From JACDAN01 sp036554945 (GTDB lineage: Bacteria; Actinomycetota; Thermoleophilia; Gaiellales; Gaiellaceae), in contig DATBMH010000110.1 in assembly GCA_036554945.1 (NCBI GenBank), positions 21,667-85,666 on the forward strand: a DNA stretch of 64,000 nt, read 5' to 3'. The notes under the pieces are model-generated. The model did no database searches. It saw only the letters and a program-made list of their open reading frames with translations, and was not told the origin of the DNA. Below, in pieces: positions 51,898 to 60,940 of the stretch (position 1 is its first letter; every line of letters starts with the position of its first letter). Made by a program: the position numbers and the translations under genes.

Positions 51898-53310
51898 TCA
51901 GCGGCGAGCGCGCGCGAGGTAGCTCTGACCTGCGCGGACGATCACGCGCCGGCCCCGCACCTGGTCGAGCACCTCGACCCGGCCCACGGTGACGCGGACG
52001 AGCGTGCCGTCGCACCGGTCCTCCGTCAGCCAGGTGGTGCCGCGCACCGTGGCCGAGGCGTACCTGCCTCTCGTGCGAAAACGGCCCTTCCCGCTGCCCC
52101 AGATGCGCCGCCGCGGCGGCTTCGCGGCGTCGTCGCCCGCGAGGCGGGCGCGCCGGCACGAGAGTGGGCCGGAGAGCTGCAGCGTCGTCACCGGACGCCG
52201 GGCCCGCGGCTGCCGGATCAGGGCGCGACCCTGGTAGAAGACGCCGGTCTGCCGCCGGCTTCCGCCCGCCGAGCTGACGAGCCGGACGCGGCCGCGGGTG
52301 ACGTCGAGCTCCGAGTTGACGGGGACGTTCCGGAGGCTGGTGAGGTCGACGAAGCGGTTCGAGCCCGGCAGGCGCACGCGCACGACGCCGCTCACGGGGG
52401 TCACGTTGACGGAGACGCCCGCCACCGGCGGCGGGACCGCCGACGGAACCCCCCAGTCGACGGAGACGCTGCTGTCCACGTTCAGTCGTGTGCGACCGGT
52501 TCCGTCGGCGTTCACGGTCCAGAGCTCCTCCTGCAGCGGCCCGGCGACGTCGGCCGCGAACGCGACCTTGGTCCCGTCCGGTGACCACGCGACTTCCCAG
52601 ACCTCCCCCAGGCCCGACGCCAGCACGGTCGGCGTGCCGCCCGAAGCCGCGACGAGGCCGATCCTCCCGGCGGCGCCGGAGCTGAATGCGATGCGGGTGC
52701 CGTCCGGCGACCAGGACGGACCCCCTGCGTTGGCCGACTCCGGACCGGTCATGAGACGGAGGTTCGTGCCGTCGGCGTTCACGAGGTGGACGCGGGAGCC
52801 GGTCGAGAACGCGAACTGCCGGCCGTCGGGCGACCACTCCGGGTCCTGCACGTGGATCGCGTGCGCAGCGGTCACGTTCGTCACCCCGGAGCCATCGACG
52901 TTCGCGACGAAGAGCCGGTCGTACCCGTTCAGGAAGCGGACGAAAGCGATCCTGCGCCCGTCCGGCGACCAGGCCGGCCAGCGGTCGTTCTGGTCGGTCG
53001 TGACCCGTCTCGGCGCCGTTCCGTCGGCGCCGATCGTCCAGACGCCGCCCGTCCCGCCACGCGAGTTCTGGAACGCGAGCCTGCTCCCGTCGGCGGACCA
53101 GGCGGGATCCCGTGGAGAGAACGTTCGCGGATCGGTGACTGCCCGCCGGTCGGAGCCGTCGGGGTTGACGGTGTAGACGATGCCGCCGAGGTCGTACGCG
53201 AGCCGGCCGTTCCGGCCCGGGAACGTCTCCTGCCCCGCGGATGCGAGCCCCGAGAGCACGGCGATGAGCATCGCCGCCGCTCCAGCCGTTCCGAGAAGTC
53301 GTCGCGTCAC
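51898..53310 (-). CDS. Secreted TolB/WD40-like beta-propeller protein
   Basis: The 470-residue protein has a signal peptide (about 1-25, ending ASAGQ), followed by six or so PD40 repeats recognised by WSPDGxxIAF-type units (AWSADGSRLAF, AWSPDGRRIAF, EWSPDGRQFAF, SWSPDGTRIAF, AWSPDGTKVAF). A C-terminal beta domain (about 300-470) contains ELDVTRGRVRLVS, GSGKGRFRTRGRYASATVRG and TWLTEDRCDGTLVRV. I associate this tail with secreted Thermoleophilia proteins; its FecR-like form suggests binding at the cell surface. The start is GTG 53308-53310. The ligand is unknown. Confidence 0.85.
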   Translation of the reverse strand: MTRRLLGTAGAAAMLIAVLSGLASAGQETFPGRNGRLAYDLGGIVYTVNPDGSDRRAVTDPRTFSPRDPAWSADGSRLAFQNSRGGTGGVWTIGADGTAPRRVTTDQNDRWPAWSPDGRRIAFVRFLNGYDRLFVANVDGSGVTNVTAAHAIHVQDPEWSPDGRQFAFSTGSRVHLVNADGTNLRLMTGPESANAGGPSWSPDGTRIAFSSGAAGRIGLVAASGGTPTVLASGLGEVWEVAWSPDGTKVAFAADVAGPLQEELWTVNADGTGRTRLNVDSSVSVDWGVPSAVPPPVAGVSVNVTPVSGVVRVRLPGSNRFVDLTSLRNVPVNSELDVTRGRVRLVSSAGGSRRQTGVFYQGRALIRQPRARRPVTTLQLSGPLSCRRARLAGDDAAKPPRRRIWGSGKGRFRTRGRYASATVRGTTWLTEDRCDGTLVRVTVGRVEVLDQVRGRRVIVRAGQSYLARARR

Positions 53311-53326
53311 CCGTCCGAAGCCAAGG

Positions 53327-53764
53327 CTACGCCTCCAGGACGATGGTGACCGGGCCGTCGTTCACGAGCTGCACCGCCATCCGGGCGCCGAAGCGGCCGG
53401 TCTCGACCTCCGCACCCAGGTCCCGGAGCTCCGAGCAGAACCGTTCGTACAGCCGCTCGGCGTCCTCGGGCGGAGCCGCGCCGGAGAAGCTCGGCCGGTT
53501 TCCCTTTGTCGTGTCGGCGATCAGCGTGAACTGGCTGACGACGAGAGCCTTCGCGCCGGCGTCCTGCAGCGAGCGGTCGAACTTGCCGTCGTCGTTCTCG
53601 AAGATCCGCAGCTTCCAGACCTTCTCCGCGAGCCGGCGCGCCTCCTCGGTCTTGTCCTCCCTGGCCACCCCGAGAAGGACGCAGAGGCCGCTGCCGATCG
53701 CCCCCACGAGCTCGCCGTCCACGACCACGCGCGCCTCGGAGACACGCTGGACGACCGCTCGCAC
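53327..53764 (-). CDS. dtd: D-aminoacyl-tRNA deacylase
   Basis: DTD removes D-amino acids (and glycine) wrongly loaded on tRNA. The 145-residue protein starts VRAVVQRVSEARVVVDG, has the active-site motif SQFTL and the cross-subunit NxGPVT motif as NDGPVT near the C-terminus, and RPSFSGAAPP. GTG 53762-53764 is 7 bp after the TPR gene stop. The length is exactly normal. Confidence 0.94.
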   Translation of the reverse strand: MRAVVQRVSEARVVVDGELVGAIGSGLCVLLGVAREDKTEEARRLAEKVWKLRIFENDDGKFDRSLQDAGAKALVVSQFTLIADTTKGNRPSFSGAAPPEDAERLYERFCSELRDLGAEVETGRFGARMAVQLVNDGPVTIVLEA

Positions 53765-53771
53765 GAGCGGA

Positions 53772-54122
53772 TTATCCGAGGTCTTTGATGCGCTTGGCGT
53801 ACTGCTCGCTGCCGGGCTTGAGCGAGCTCGCGAGCTTGTAGTGCCCGTTCGCCTCCTGCTCGCGGCCGAGCTTCTCGAGGCTCCGGGCCAGCGCGTAGTG
53901 CGCATAGTCGTCCGTCGGCGAGAGCTCGAGCATGGCGCGGAACTCGCGCTCGGCCTCGTCGTAGCGCTGGATCCGGAAGTACGCGATGCCCAGCGCCTCG
54001 CGGATCGACGCCTTCTGCGGCTCGCGCTTCTTCGCCTTCTCGAGCGCCACCGTGGCTTGCGCGGCACGTCCCTTTCGAAGGTGCGTGCGGCCCTGCTGGA
54101 AGAGGTCGTAGGTCTCGCTCAT
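53772..54122 (-). CDS. Tetratricopeptide repeat protein
   Basis: The 116-residue soluble protein consists of about three TPR units: YDLFQQGRTHLRKGRAAQA, IREALGIAYFRIQRYDEAER and YAHYALARSLEKLGREQEA. It should serve as a protein-protein interaction scaffold. ATG is at 54120-54122. It sits between a transglutaminase gene and dtd. The partner is unknown. Confidence 0.85.
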   Translation of the reverse strand: MSETYDLFQQGRTHLRKGRAAQATVALEKAKKREPQKASIREALGIAYFRIQRYDEAEREFRAMLELSPTDDYAHYALARSLEKLGREQEANGHYKLASSLKPGSEQYAKRIKDLG

Positions 54123-54156
54123 GGGTGTGAACCCACCGTAGCGATGTCGTCTCCGG

Positions 54157-56448
54157 TCAGGCGGAGCGCAAACCGAACGAGCGGAGCGAGACGAGGCCGA
54201 GGAACCGCCGCTTCACGCCGAGGCGGCCCCGGATCCTGCGCAGGACGCGCTTGAGCTCGCGCCGGGCGGTCACGGCCGCGGCTTCCGCCTCCGCGGCCGG
54301 CCCGAAGCGGGCGACGCCGAGCGCCTCCGCGAGCGGGTCGGCGTCGACGCGGAACCGCGCATGCACGGCGCTGCTCAGCTCGGCCGGGGTCGCGCTCGGC
54401 GCCGGACGCATCCGCTGGTCGGCGAGGTAGTCCGCGAGCTCGCCTCGCACCGCGGCCGCAACCTTGCGCGGGTCGCTCGAGAGGTAGCGCAGCCGGCGGC
54501 GGCCGACCTTCACGACCCAGAACGCGACCAGGATCCCTGCGGCGGCGGCGAGGAGCGTCACGAGCAGGCGCAGGTCGTTGCGCTGGTCTTGCAACGGGGT
54601 GACCTGGCCCGCGTCCGGCTGGCCCGGCGTGAACCCCTGGTCGGGGCCGCGTGGCCGGTCGTCCGGCGACGCGGGCGAGCCGCCGAGCCGGTTGCGCAGG
54701 ATCTCGAGCCCCAGCGCCGCGGCAGCCGCGCCGGCGAAGGCGGCCGTCGCCCCGTCCGCGTCGAAGAACAGCGACGACGCCGTGTACTCGGCACGGAGGC
54801 GGCCGCGCCCCGGCGTCGGGTCGAACGGGAGCCACCCGTAGCCGTCGAACCAGACCTCCACCCACGTGTGGGCGTTGGTGTCGGAGACCGTCCACTCGCG
54901 GTCCTCCTCGTCGAACCGGCCGGAGGTGAACCCGGCGGCGACCCTCGCGGGGACGCCGAGATACCGCAGCATCAGCGCCATGGCGCCGGCGAAGTGCTGG
55001 CAGTAGCCGCGGCGGTGGCCGGTCGTGAACGCCACGAGCGGCGGGGCGCTGCCGCCGGTCGGCGGGTGCTCGTCGTACCTGAACTCGCCGCTCGACCGGA
55101 ACCAGGCCTCGACCGCCACCGCGGCCGCGTAGGGATTTCGCGGGCGCCCGACGACACGCTGGGCCTGGTCGAACAGCGGCCGGTACGCCGCGAGCTCGTC
55201 GTTCTCGCGGAAGAGCTCCCGCACGTCCTCCTCGCGGCCCGCCCGGCCGAACGGCGGTACGGCGAGCCCGGTGCCGACGTTCAGGAAGGGGCTGCCGAGC
55301 GCAAGCTCGAAGGGGTAGTTCGGCCGGGAGCGTACGAGCGCCTCGGGTGTGGGCTGCGCGGCGAAGCTCCAGACCGAGTACTCCTGGCCGCGCTCGAGCC
55401 GCCCCACGTAGGCGATCCCGGGCGCATACGTCTGCGTGAAGCCCTGCTCGTACGCAACCGGGACGCTGGCGCCGACGAGGTGCGTGTCCTGGAGCGCCTC
55501 GATCCGCACGCGCTGGGGCAGCCAGTTGTCGCGATCGAACGCCTGCTGCGGCATGAAGGGGTCGAAGTCGAGCACGTCCTGGCCCCCGGAGCTGGTCCAC
55601 TCGGTGGGCTCGGCGGATTCCTGCCAGTGGTCGTCCAGGAAGATGTCGAGCGTCGTGGCGCGCCAGTAGGGCGTCCTGCGGGGCGCCTGCGCCGTGAAGA
55701 CCGTCGTCGCGTTCTTCGGGAAGTCGATCCCGTCGTAGTCGGAGTCCCAGACGTACTGGACGCTGATCCGCTTGTCCTCCTTCGCGTACGGGTCCCACTG
55801 CTGCCACTCCAGGAAGCCGCCCTTGGCGACCGCCGGCGAGCTGACCGCGACCAGCGCCGCCAGCACGACTGCCGAGCCGACGGCGAGCGCCTGCGAGCCG
55901 CCGCGCCTCGCGCCCGGCCGGAGCGCCGCGAACAGGAGCAGCGCCGCGGCGAGCAGGAGCACTCCGCGCGCGGTGCCGGCGCCCTCGGGGACCAGCGTGA
56001 CCGGCCAGGCGGCGCCTGCGAAGGTCACCGCGGCGGCGAGCACGGGACGCCGCGCCGCGATCGCCAGCGCCGCGGACAGCGTGAAGGCGAACACGGCGAC
56101 GACGATCACGCCGTGCATCGCCGGCCGGTCGACCGGGTCGAAGGGCAGCGAGACCTCGTAGAAGCTCCGCAGCCCTCCGCTGAAGTCGCCGAAGACGGGG
56201 CCGAAGAAGTCTCGGTCGTGGAACGGCCTGGCGTCGAGGGGCGAGACGTCGAAGGCGAACGCGGCCACGACGAAGGCCGCGGCGATCGACGCGCCGATCC
56301 TCAGCCGGCGCGTCGGGACGATCGCGGCCAGCACCGCCAGCAGCGCTGCGGCCGCGAGCGCACCGCCGCTCACCGGCTCCTCGAGGCCCTGCCAGCCGGT
56401 GACGATCAGCAGCGCCGGCAGCAGCGAGAGCAGCGCCGTCCTAGCCAT
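54157..56448 (-). CDS. Membrane protein with transglutaminase-like domain
   Basis: The 763-residue protein has an N-terminal membrane part with about six segments (1-200), an extracytoplasmic region with a transglutaminase-like domain, one further membrane segment (about 655-675) and a cytoplasmic tail. The Cys-His-Asp triad is visible in RRGYCQHFAGAMALMLRYLG, NAHTWVEVWF and WLPFDPTPG. Such proteins (TgpA type) occur next to DUF58 and MoxR genes, as here. ATG 56446-56448 overlaps the DUF58 stop by 8 bp. Its substrate is unknown, but a role in processing surface proteins or peptides is likely. Confidence 0.92.
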   Translation of the reverse strand: MARTALLSLLPALLIVTGWQGLEEPVSGGALAAAALLAVLAAIVPTRRLRIGASIAAAFVVAAFAFDVSPLDARPFHDRDFFGPVFGDFSGGLRSFYEVSLPFDPVDRPAMHGVIVVAVFAFTLSAALAIAARRPVLAAAVTFAGAAWPVTLVPEGAGTARGVLLLAAALLLFAALRPGARRGGSQALAVGSAVVLAALVAVSSPAVAKGGFLEWQQWDPYAKEDKRISVQYVWDSDYDGIDFPKNATTVFTAQAPRRTPYWRATTLDIFLDDHWQESAEPTEWTSSGGQDVLDFDPFMPQQAFDRDNWLPQRVRIEALQDTHLVGASVPVAYEQGFTQTYAPGIAYVGRLERGQEYSVWSFAAQPTPEALVRSRPNYPFELALGSPFLNVGTGLAVPPFGRAGREEDVRELFRENDELAAYRPLFDQAQRVVGRPRNPYAAAVAVEAWFRSSGEFRYDEHPPTGGSAPPLVAFTTGHRRGYCQHFAGAMALMLRYLGVPARVAAGFTSGRFDEEDREWTVSDTNAHTWVEVWFDGYGWLPFDPTPGRGRLRAEYTASSLFFDADGATAAFAGAAAAALGLEILRNRLGGSPASPDDRPRGPDQGFTPGQPDAGQVTPLQDQRNDLRLLVTLLAAAAGILVAFWVVKVGRRRLRYLSSDPRKVAAAVRGELADYLADQRMRPAPSATPAELSSAVHARFRVDADPLAEALGVARFGPAAEAEAAAVTARRELKRVLRRIRGRLGVKRRFLGLVSLRSFGLRSA

Positions 56449-57664
56449 GCGCCACCGCGCTCTCCGCCCCGCCGAGGACCTGCTCGAGGTCGTCGCCCCT
56501 GCGAAGCACGACGGCCGGGATGCCGGCCGCATCGAGCCGCAGGAGTGCGGCCTCCACCCCGAGGGCCCCGCGCCGCCGCCCCGCGAAGCTCGGCGCGTCC
56601 ACGTACACGACCGAGACCTGCTGCCGCGCCGCCGCCCGGGCCACGAGCGCCTCCACGGCCGCGGGACGGAGCGCCGAGGTGACGAGCGCGAGGTCGCGCG
56701 CGTGCGTCGCGGCGCCCGCGTGGTCGTTCAGGAGCGCCTCAGCAGGCCGGCGCCCGTTCTGCTCCGCAGTCGCCAGGATCTCGAGCGCGCGCGGCCAGTC
56801 GCGCTCGTAGCTCCGCACGGACAGCGCATCGTCGTCCACGCCGCTCGTCACCACCAGCCGCGCGTTGCGCCCGCGGCGCGCATGCGCCCACATGAGGGAC
56901 CCGGCCGCGCGGACCTGCGCGTCGAAGCTCGAGTCGCCGGGCCGGCCCACGCCGTGGCCGGCCTCCGCGTCCAGCACGACGACGATCTCGTCGCGCGGCG
57001 CGTCCTCCAGCTCCTTCACCATCAGCTGTTGACGCCGTGCCGTCGAGGGCCAGTGGACTCGGCGCAGCGACTCGCCGCTCTGGTACTCGCGGACGCTGTG
57101 GAGCTCGAACCCGGCCGGGCGGCGAAGCAGGACCCGGCCCGCGCCGAGCGACCTGAGGCCGCGCTCGGCGAAGAGCACGTTCAGCCGCGCGAGCCGCGGA
57201 TAGACGAGCAGCGGCGAGGAGTCTGCGAGCGGCTGCACCCGCCGCGCGAGGCCGAACGGGTCCTCGACGACGGCGCGGGCGCCGTGGAACCGATAGCGGC
57301 CGCGGGGGACGCGCCTCAGGCGGTACACGGCCCGGAGGAACCGGCCGTCCCTCGCGACCACCACCTCCTGCTCACCGAGGCGGCCGACGGGCTCGTGGAC
57401 CACCGCGGTCGCCGGGAGCACGGGGCTCGCCGCCTCGAGCTCGACCCGCACGACGACGTCGTCTCCCTCCAAGGGGCGGTCACGGTCGAGCTGGCGGTGC
57501 AGCCGGAACGGCCTGGCGACGAAGCTCGTCCAGAGGAGCGCGAACACGACCGCGAGCAGCACGCCGACCGCCGGGGCGTAGAGCACGTGCGCGCCGAACG
57601 CCCAGGCGCCGAGGTAGGTGCCGCCGCCCAGCGCCAGCGTGAACCGGCCACGGCGGGTCAACAC
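56441..57664 (-). CDS. DUF58 family membrane protein
   Basis: The 407-residue protein has two N-terminal membrane segments (about 8-50) and the DUF58 core REYQSGESLRRVHWPSTARR followed by a von Willebrand factor A-like domain (IVVVLDAEAG). DUF58 proteins form a set with MoxR ATPases and transglutaminase-like membrane proteins, as here. The start is GTG 57662-57664, 2 bp after the MoxR stop; a TTG directly after it is also possible. The function is not established in this lineage. Confidence 0.9.
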   Translation of the reverse strand: MLTRRGRFTLALGGGTYLGAWAFGAHVLYAPAVGVLLAVVFALLWTSFVARPFRLHRQLDRDRPLEGDDVVVRVELEAASPVLPATAVVHEPVGRLGEQEVVVARDGRFLRAVYRLRRVPRGRYRFHGARAVVEDPFGLARRVQPLADSSPLLVYPRLARLNVLFAERGLRSLGAGRVLLRRPAGFELHSVREYQSGESLRRVHWPSTARRQQLMVKELEDAPRDEIVVVLDAEAGHGVGRPGDSSFDAQVRAAGSLMWAHARRGRNARLVVTSGVDDDALSVRSYERDWPRALEILATAEQNGRRPAEALLNDHAGAATHARDLALVTSALRPAAVEALVARAAARQQVSVVYVDAPSFAGRRRGALGVEAALLRLDAAGIPAVVLRRGDDLEQVLGGAESAVAHG

Positions 57665-57666
57665 GG

Positions 57667-58638
57667 CTAGACGGGGACGGGAGTCCGCTCGACGGCGTCG
57701 GCGATCAGGTCGCCCGCGCCGAGGCCGGCAGCCCGAGCCTCCGGGCCGAGGATCAGCCGGTGCCCGAGCACGGGCTCCGCGACGGCCTTGACGTCGTCGG
57801 GCAGGACGTACTCCCGGCCCTCTGAGATCGCGCGTGCCTTGGCGACGCGCAGCAGGGCGATGCCGGCACGCGGGCTGGCGCCGAGGTAGAGCCGCTCGTC
57901 GCCGCGCGTGTGGCGGAGGAGCGCAACCACGTAGCGGTTCACGCTCTCCTCGACGAAGACGCGCTTCGCGTCATCGATGACGGCGACGATCTCCGCCGTG
58001 CTCGTCACCGGCTCGAGCGTCTCGAGCGGCGGCTCGCTGGTCTGCTCGTTCAGCATCCGAGCCTCTGCGGCGAGCGGCGGGTAGCCGATGGAGAGGCGCA
58101 TCGTGAAGCGGTCGAGCTGCGCCTCGGGCAGGGGGTACGTCCCCTCGTACTCGATCGGGTTCTGGGTCGCGAGGACCATGAACGGCCGGCCGAGCGGGTA
58201 GCTGACGCCGTCGACGGTCACCTGGTTCTCCTGCATGCACTCGAGGAGCGCGGCCTGCGTCTTCGGCGAGGCGCGATTCACCTCGTCCACGAGCAGCAGG
58301 TTCGCGAAGACCGGCCCCGGCCGGAACTCGAACTCGTTCGTCCGCTGGTCGAAGACGTTCACGCCGGTCACGTCCGACGGCAGGAGGTCGGGCGTGAACT
58401 GGATCCGCGAGAACGAGCAGTCGAGCGAGCGGGCGAGCGCCTTGGCGAGCATCGTCTTCCCGACCCCGGGGAAGTCCTCGATGATCAGGTGTCCCTCGCT
58501 GACGAGCGAGAGGACGGCGAGGCGCAGGGTGTCGGCCGGCGCGTGGACGACCTGCGCCACGTTGTCGGTCAGGCGGGCGAGGGTCTCGCCCGAGACGTCG
58601 ACGGCGAGCGGCCGCTCCTCAGCGCTCCGCTCGGCCAC
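57667..58638 (-). CDS. MoxR family AAA+ ATPase
   Basis: MoxR ATPases act as chaperones that activate or assemble partner complexes. The 323-residue protein has Walker A EDFPGVGKT, Walker B LLLVDEVNRA, sensor ATQNP and an arginine finger region, with FRPGPVFANLLLVDE typical of the MRP subgroup. The GTG start at 58636-58638 overlaps the coaBC stop by 20 bp. The DUF58 and transglutaminase genes that follow form its usual functional unit. Confidence 0.93.
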   Translation of the reverse strand: MAERSAEERPLAVDVSGETLARLTDNVAQVVHAPADTLRLAVLSLVSEGHLIIEDFPGVGKTMLAKALARSLDCSFSRIQFTPDLLPSDVTGVNVFDQRTNEFEFRPGPVFANLLLVDEVNRASPKTQAALLECMQENQVTVDGVSYPLGRPFMVLATQNPIEYEGTYPLPEAQLDRFTMRLSIGYPPLAAEARMLNEQTSEPPLETLEPVTSTAEIVAVIDDAKRVFVEESVNRYVVALLRHTRGDERLYLGASPRAGIALLRVAKARAISEGREYVLPDDVKAVAEPVLGHRLILGPEARAAGLGAGDLIADAVERTPVPV

Positions 58639-59797
58639 CGTTTCCCTCCAAGAGCCGCTCGACCTCGTTCCAGATCTCGGCGGCGATCCTGCTCTTCGGG
58701 CCCCTGTCCACCTTCCGCTCCCCCGCTTCGGAAATCAGTACTACCTCGTTCTCGTCGGATTCGAACCCCACGACCGGTGAGGACACATCGTTGTAGACGA
58801 CGAGATCTGCATTCTTGCCGGTCCGCTTGGCCCTGGCGCGCGCCAGCCCCTCCTCCCCGGTCTCGGCCGCGAACCCGACGAGGATGCGCCCGTTCGTCGA
58901 TCGTTCGCCCAGAGTACGCAGGACGTCGTCGGTCGGTTCCAGGACGACTTCCCAGGGCTCGCCGTCCTTCGGCCGCTTGTCCTCTCTGGCCTCGGCCGGG
59001 CGGTAGTCCGCGATCGCGGCGGCCATGACGACGACGTCCGCGTCCGCCCTGGCCAGGGTCTCTCGGGCAAGGTCCGCGGCGGTCGGCGCCTGGACGAGCT
59101 CGACGCCTGTGGGCGGATCGACGCTCAGATTCGACGCGATCAGCGTCACGTCGGCGCCCCGCCGGCGCGCCTCCTCGGCCAAGGCTGCACCCATCCGACC
59201 CGAGGAGCGGTTGCCGACGAACCGCACCGCGTCGATCGGCTCCCTCGTCCCACCGGCCGTAACGAGCACCGTCTTTCCAAGTAACACAGTGTTACTTGGG
59301 CTGAGAAGGGCCTCGGCGCGCGCGGCGATGTCCACAGGCTCGGCCATGCGGCCCGGGCCCTCCTCGCCTTCTGCGAGCTCGCCCGACTCGGGCCCGATCA
59401 GCTCGATGCCGCGGGCCTCGAGCGTCTCCACGTTCGCTTGCGTGGCCGGGTTCAGCCACATCCGCGTGTTCATCGCGGGGGCAATGAGCAGCGGCCCGTC
59501 GTGCGCCAGCGCCGCCTCCGTGACGACGTTGTCTGCGAGGCCGTACGCGAGCTTCGCGAGCGTGTTCGCCGTCAGCGGCGCGATCACGTAGAGGTCGGCC
59601 CGCTGGAGGTGCGGGTAGAGCTGCCGACCCGGCGCGTGCCGGGCGAGCGCGTGGAACGTCTCCTCGCGGACGAATCGGTCCGCGCCGGGCGTCACCAGCG
59701 GCACCACCTCGTGCCCCGCCTTCACGAGCAGGCGCACCAGCTCGCACGCCTTGTAGGCGGCGATTCCCCCGGTGACACCGACCAGGACCCGCGCCAT
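58619..59797 (-). CDS. coaBC: Bifunctional phosphopantothenoylcysteine decarboxylase/phosphopantothenate-cysteine ligase
   Basis: CoaBC makes 4'-phosphopantetheine for coenzyme A. The N-terminal decarboxylase has VGVTGGIAAYKA, His63, and PAMN with Asn110; the C-terminal ligase has VTAGGTREPIDAVRFV and NRSSGRMG. In the substrate-clamp loop, the usual ACG is AEG (Glu143). The linker between the two domains contains a perfect 23-bp palindrome (59277-59299). The start is ATG 59795-59797. The gene is followed by moxR with a 20-bp overlap. Confidence 0.95.
   Translation of the reverse strand: MARVLVGVTGGIAAYKACELVRLLVKAGHEVVPLVTPGADRFVREETFHALARHAPGRQLYPHLQRADLYVIAPLTANTLAKLAYGLADNVVTEAALAHDGPLLIAPAMNTRMWLNPATQANVETLEARGIELIGPESGELAEGEEGPGRMAEPVDIAARAEALLSPSNTVLLGKTVLVTAGGTREPIDAVRFVGNRSSGRMGAALAEEARRRGADVTLIASNLSVDPPTGVELVQAPTAADLARETLARADADVVVMAAAIADYRPAEAREDKRPKDGEPWEVVLEPTDDVLRTLGERSTNGRILVGFAAETGEEGLARARAKRTGKNADLVVYNDVSSPVVGFESDENEVVLISEAGERKVDRGPKSRIAAEIWNEVERLLEGNGGRAER
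59277..59299. repeat. Perfect 23-bp palindrome inside coaBC
   Basis: The arms CCAAGTAACAC and GTGTTACTTGG match perfectly around a single A. It is strikingly AT-rich for this genome and lies exactly in the linker between the CoaC and CoaB domains, encoding PSNTVLLG. A mobile palindromic element or a protein-binding site are both possible. Confidence 0.85.
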
Positions 59798-59807
59798 CGG
59801 CGGCTAC

Positions 59808-60038
59808 CTACTTCTTGTACTCGTGCTTGATCTTGCCCTCGGCGACTTCTTCGAGGGCGATCGTGAGGTAGTTCTTCGAGCGGGACTCGACGAGCGGCGG
59901 CGGGAAGTCCTCGAACGTGCCCTCGCCGAGCTGGTGGTGGTAGTTGTTGATCTGCCTCGCGCGCTTGGCCGCCACCAGGACGAGCCCGTAGCGGTCCGGA
60001 ACGCTCGAAAGCAGCTTGTCGACTCTCGGGTAGATCAC
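59808..60038 (-). CDS. rpoZ: DNA-directed RNA polymerase subunit omega
   Basis: Omega assists assembly of RNA polymerase and stabilises beta prime. The 76-residue protein has the family pattern PRVDKLLSSVPDRYGLVLVAAKRARQIN and NYLTIALEEVAEGKIKHEY. The GTG start at 60036-60038 overlaps the gmk stop as GTGA. The gmk-rpoZ-coaBC order is standard in actinobacteria. Confidence 0.95.
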   Translation of the reverse strand: MIYPRVDKLLSSVPDRYGLVLVAAKRARQINNYHHQLGEGTFEDFPPPLVESRSKNYLTIALEEVAEGKIKHEYKK

Positions 60039-60622
60039 GAGGCCATGGTAGCTGCGATGCGCGCGCGGACAATCTCCTCGACCTCGTCCGCGGCGCGCGT
60101 CAGGTCGTCGTTCACGATCACGTGGTCGAACAGCTCGGCCTCCTCGAGCTGCTCCCGCGCGAGCTGGAGCCGCTCGCCGATCTCGCCGGCGCTCTCCGTC
60201 GCCCGGGCTCGGAGACGGCGCTCGAGCTCCTCGAACGTCGGCGCCGTGACGAAGATCGTGACCGCCTCGGGCAGCTTCTCCTGCACGTAGCGCGCGCCGT
60301 CGGTCTCCAGGTCGAGCAGCGGGATCCGGCCACGGGCGCGGATCCGGTCGATCTCGGACCGGAGCGTCCCGGAACGCTGGCCCCAGGGGAAGGTGATGTA
60401 CTCGAGGAACCCCTTCTCCTCGAGCTTCCGGTCGAACTCCTCGTTCGAGACGAACCAGTAGTGCTCGCCGTCGACCTCGTTCGGCCGCTGCTCCCGTGTC
60501 GTTGCGGAGACGGCGAGCTCGAGCTCCGGCATCCGGCTCAGGAGGATGCGCTCGATCGAGCCCTTGCCGGCGCCCGACGTGCCGGTGACGACGACGACCG
60601 GGCTAACGCCTGAAGAGGCCAA
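60035..60622 (-). CDS. gmk: Guanylate kinase
   Basis: Gmk phosphorylates GMP to GDP. The 195-residue protein has the P-loop GTSGAGKGS, SATTREQRPNEVDGEHYWFV with the GMP-binding residues, and FLEYITFPWGQRSGT. The only suitable start is TTG at 60620-60622, which overlaps the mihF stop by 20 bp. The length is normal. Confidence 0.94.
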   Translation of the reverse strand: MASSGVSPVVVVTGTSGAGKGSIERILLSRMPELELAVSATTREQRPNEVDGEHYWFVSNEEFDRKLEEKGFLEYITFPWGQRSGTLRSEIDRIRARGRIPLLDLETDGARYVQEKLPEAVTIFVTAPTFEELERRLRARATESAGEIGERLQLAREQLEEAELFDHVIVNDDLTRAADEVEEIVRARIAATMAS

Positions 60623-60932
60623 TGAGCTCGGCCCGCTGGCGGTCCGAAAGGCCTCCGACGGTCTTCGACTGGCTGATCCGGGCCTGCGTGAGGAACCTCG
60701 TCGCCTTCACGCGGCCGAACTTCGGCACGGCCATGAGGATGTCGAAGACCTTCGCCGTGGCCACGTACTCGGGCGGCTTCTCGAGGATCTCCTCGATGTC
60801 GGCCAGGCCGTTCTTCAGGTCGCGCTTCAGCTGCGCCCGCTTCACGCGGATGTCGTTCGCCCGCTGCAGCGCCTCCATGCGCTGGTCTCGCGACCGGGCC
60901 GGTGCCTGGGCCTGAGTCTTCACGGAGGCCAC
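60603..60932 (-). CDS. mihF: Integration host factor, actinobacterial type (mIHF)
   Basis: mIHF is a nucleoid protein of actinobacteria that binds DNA through a helical H2TH-like fold. The 109-residue protein shows the conserved core MEALQRANDIRVKRAQLKRD, AKVFDILMAVPKFGRVKA and GLSDRQRAELIGLFRR. I choose GTG 60930-60932 because a good promoter (60941-60968) lies just upstream and would start the transcript at about this codon. A TTG start further upstream would fall inside that promoter. It precedes gmk, as in other actinobacteria. Confidence 0.92.
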   Translation of the reverse strand: MASVKTQAQAPARSRDQRMEALQRANDIRVKRAQLKRDLKNGLADIEEILEKPPEYVATAKVFDILMAVPKFGRVKATRFLTQARISQSKTVGGLSDRQRAELIGLFRR

Positions 60933-60940
60933 GGCGCGTG

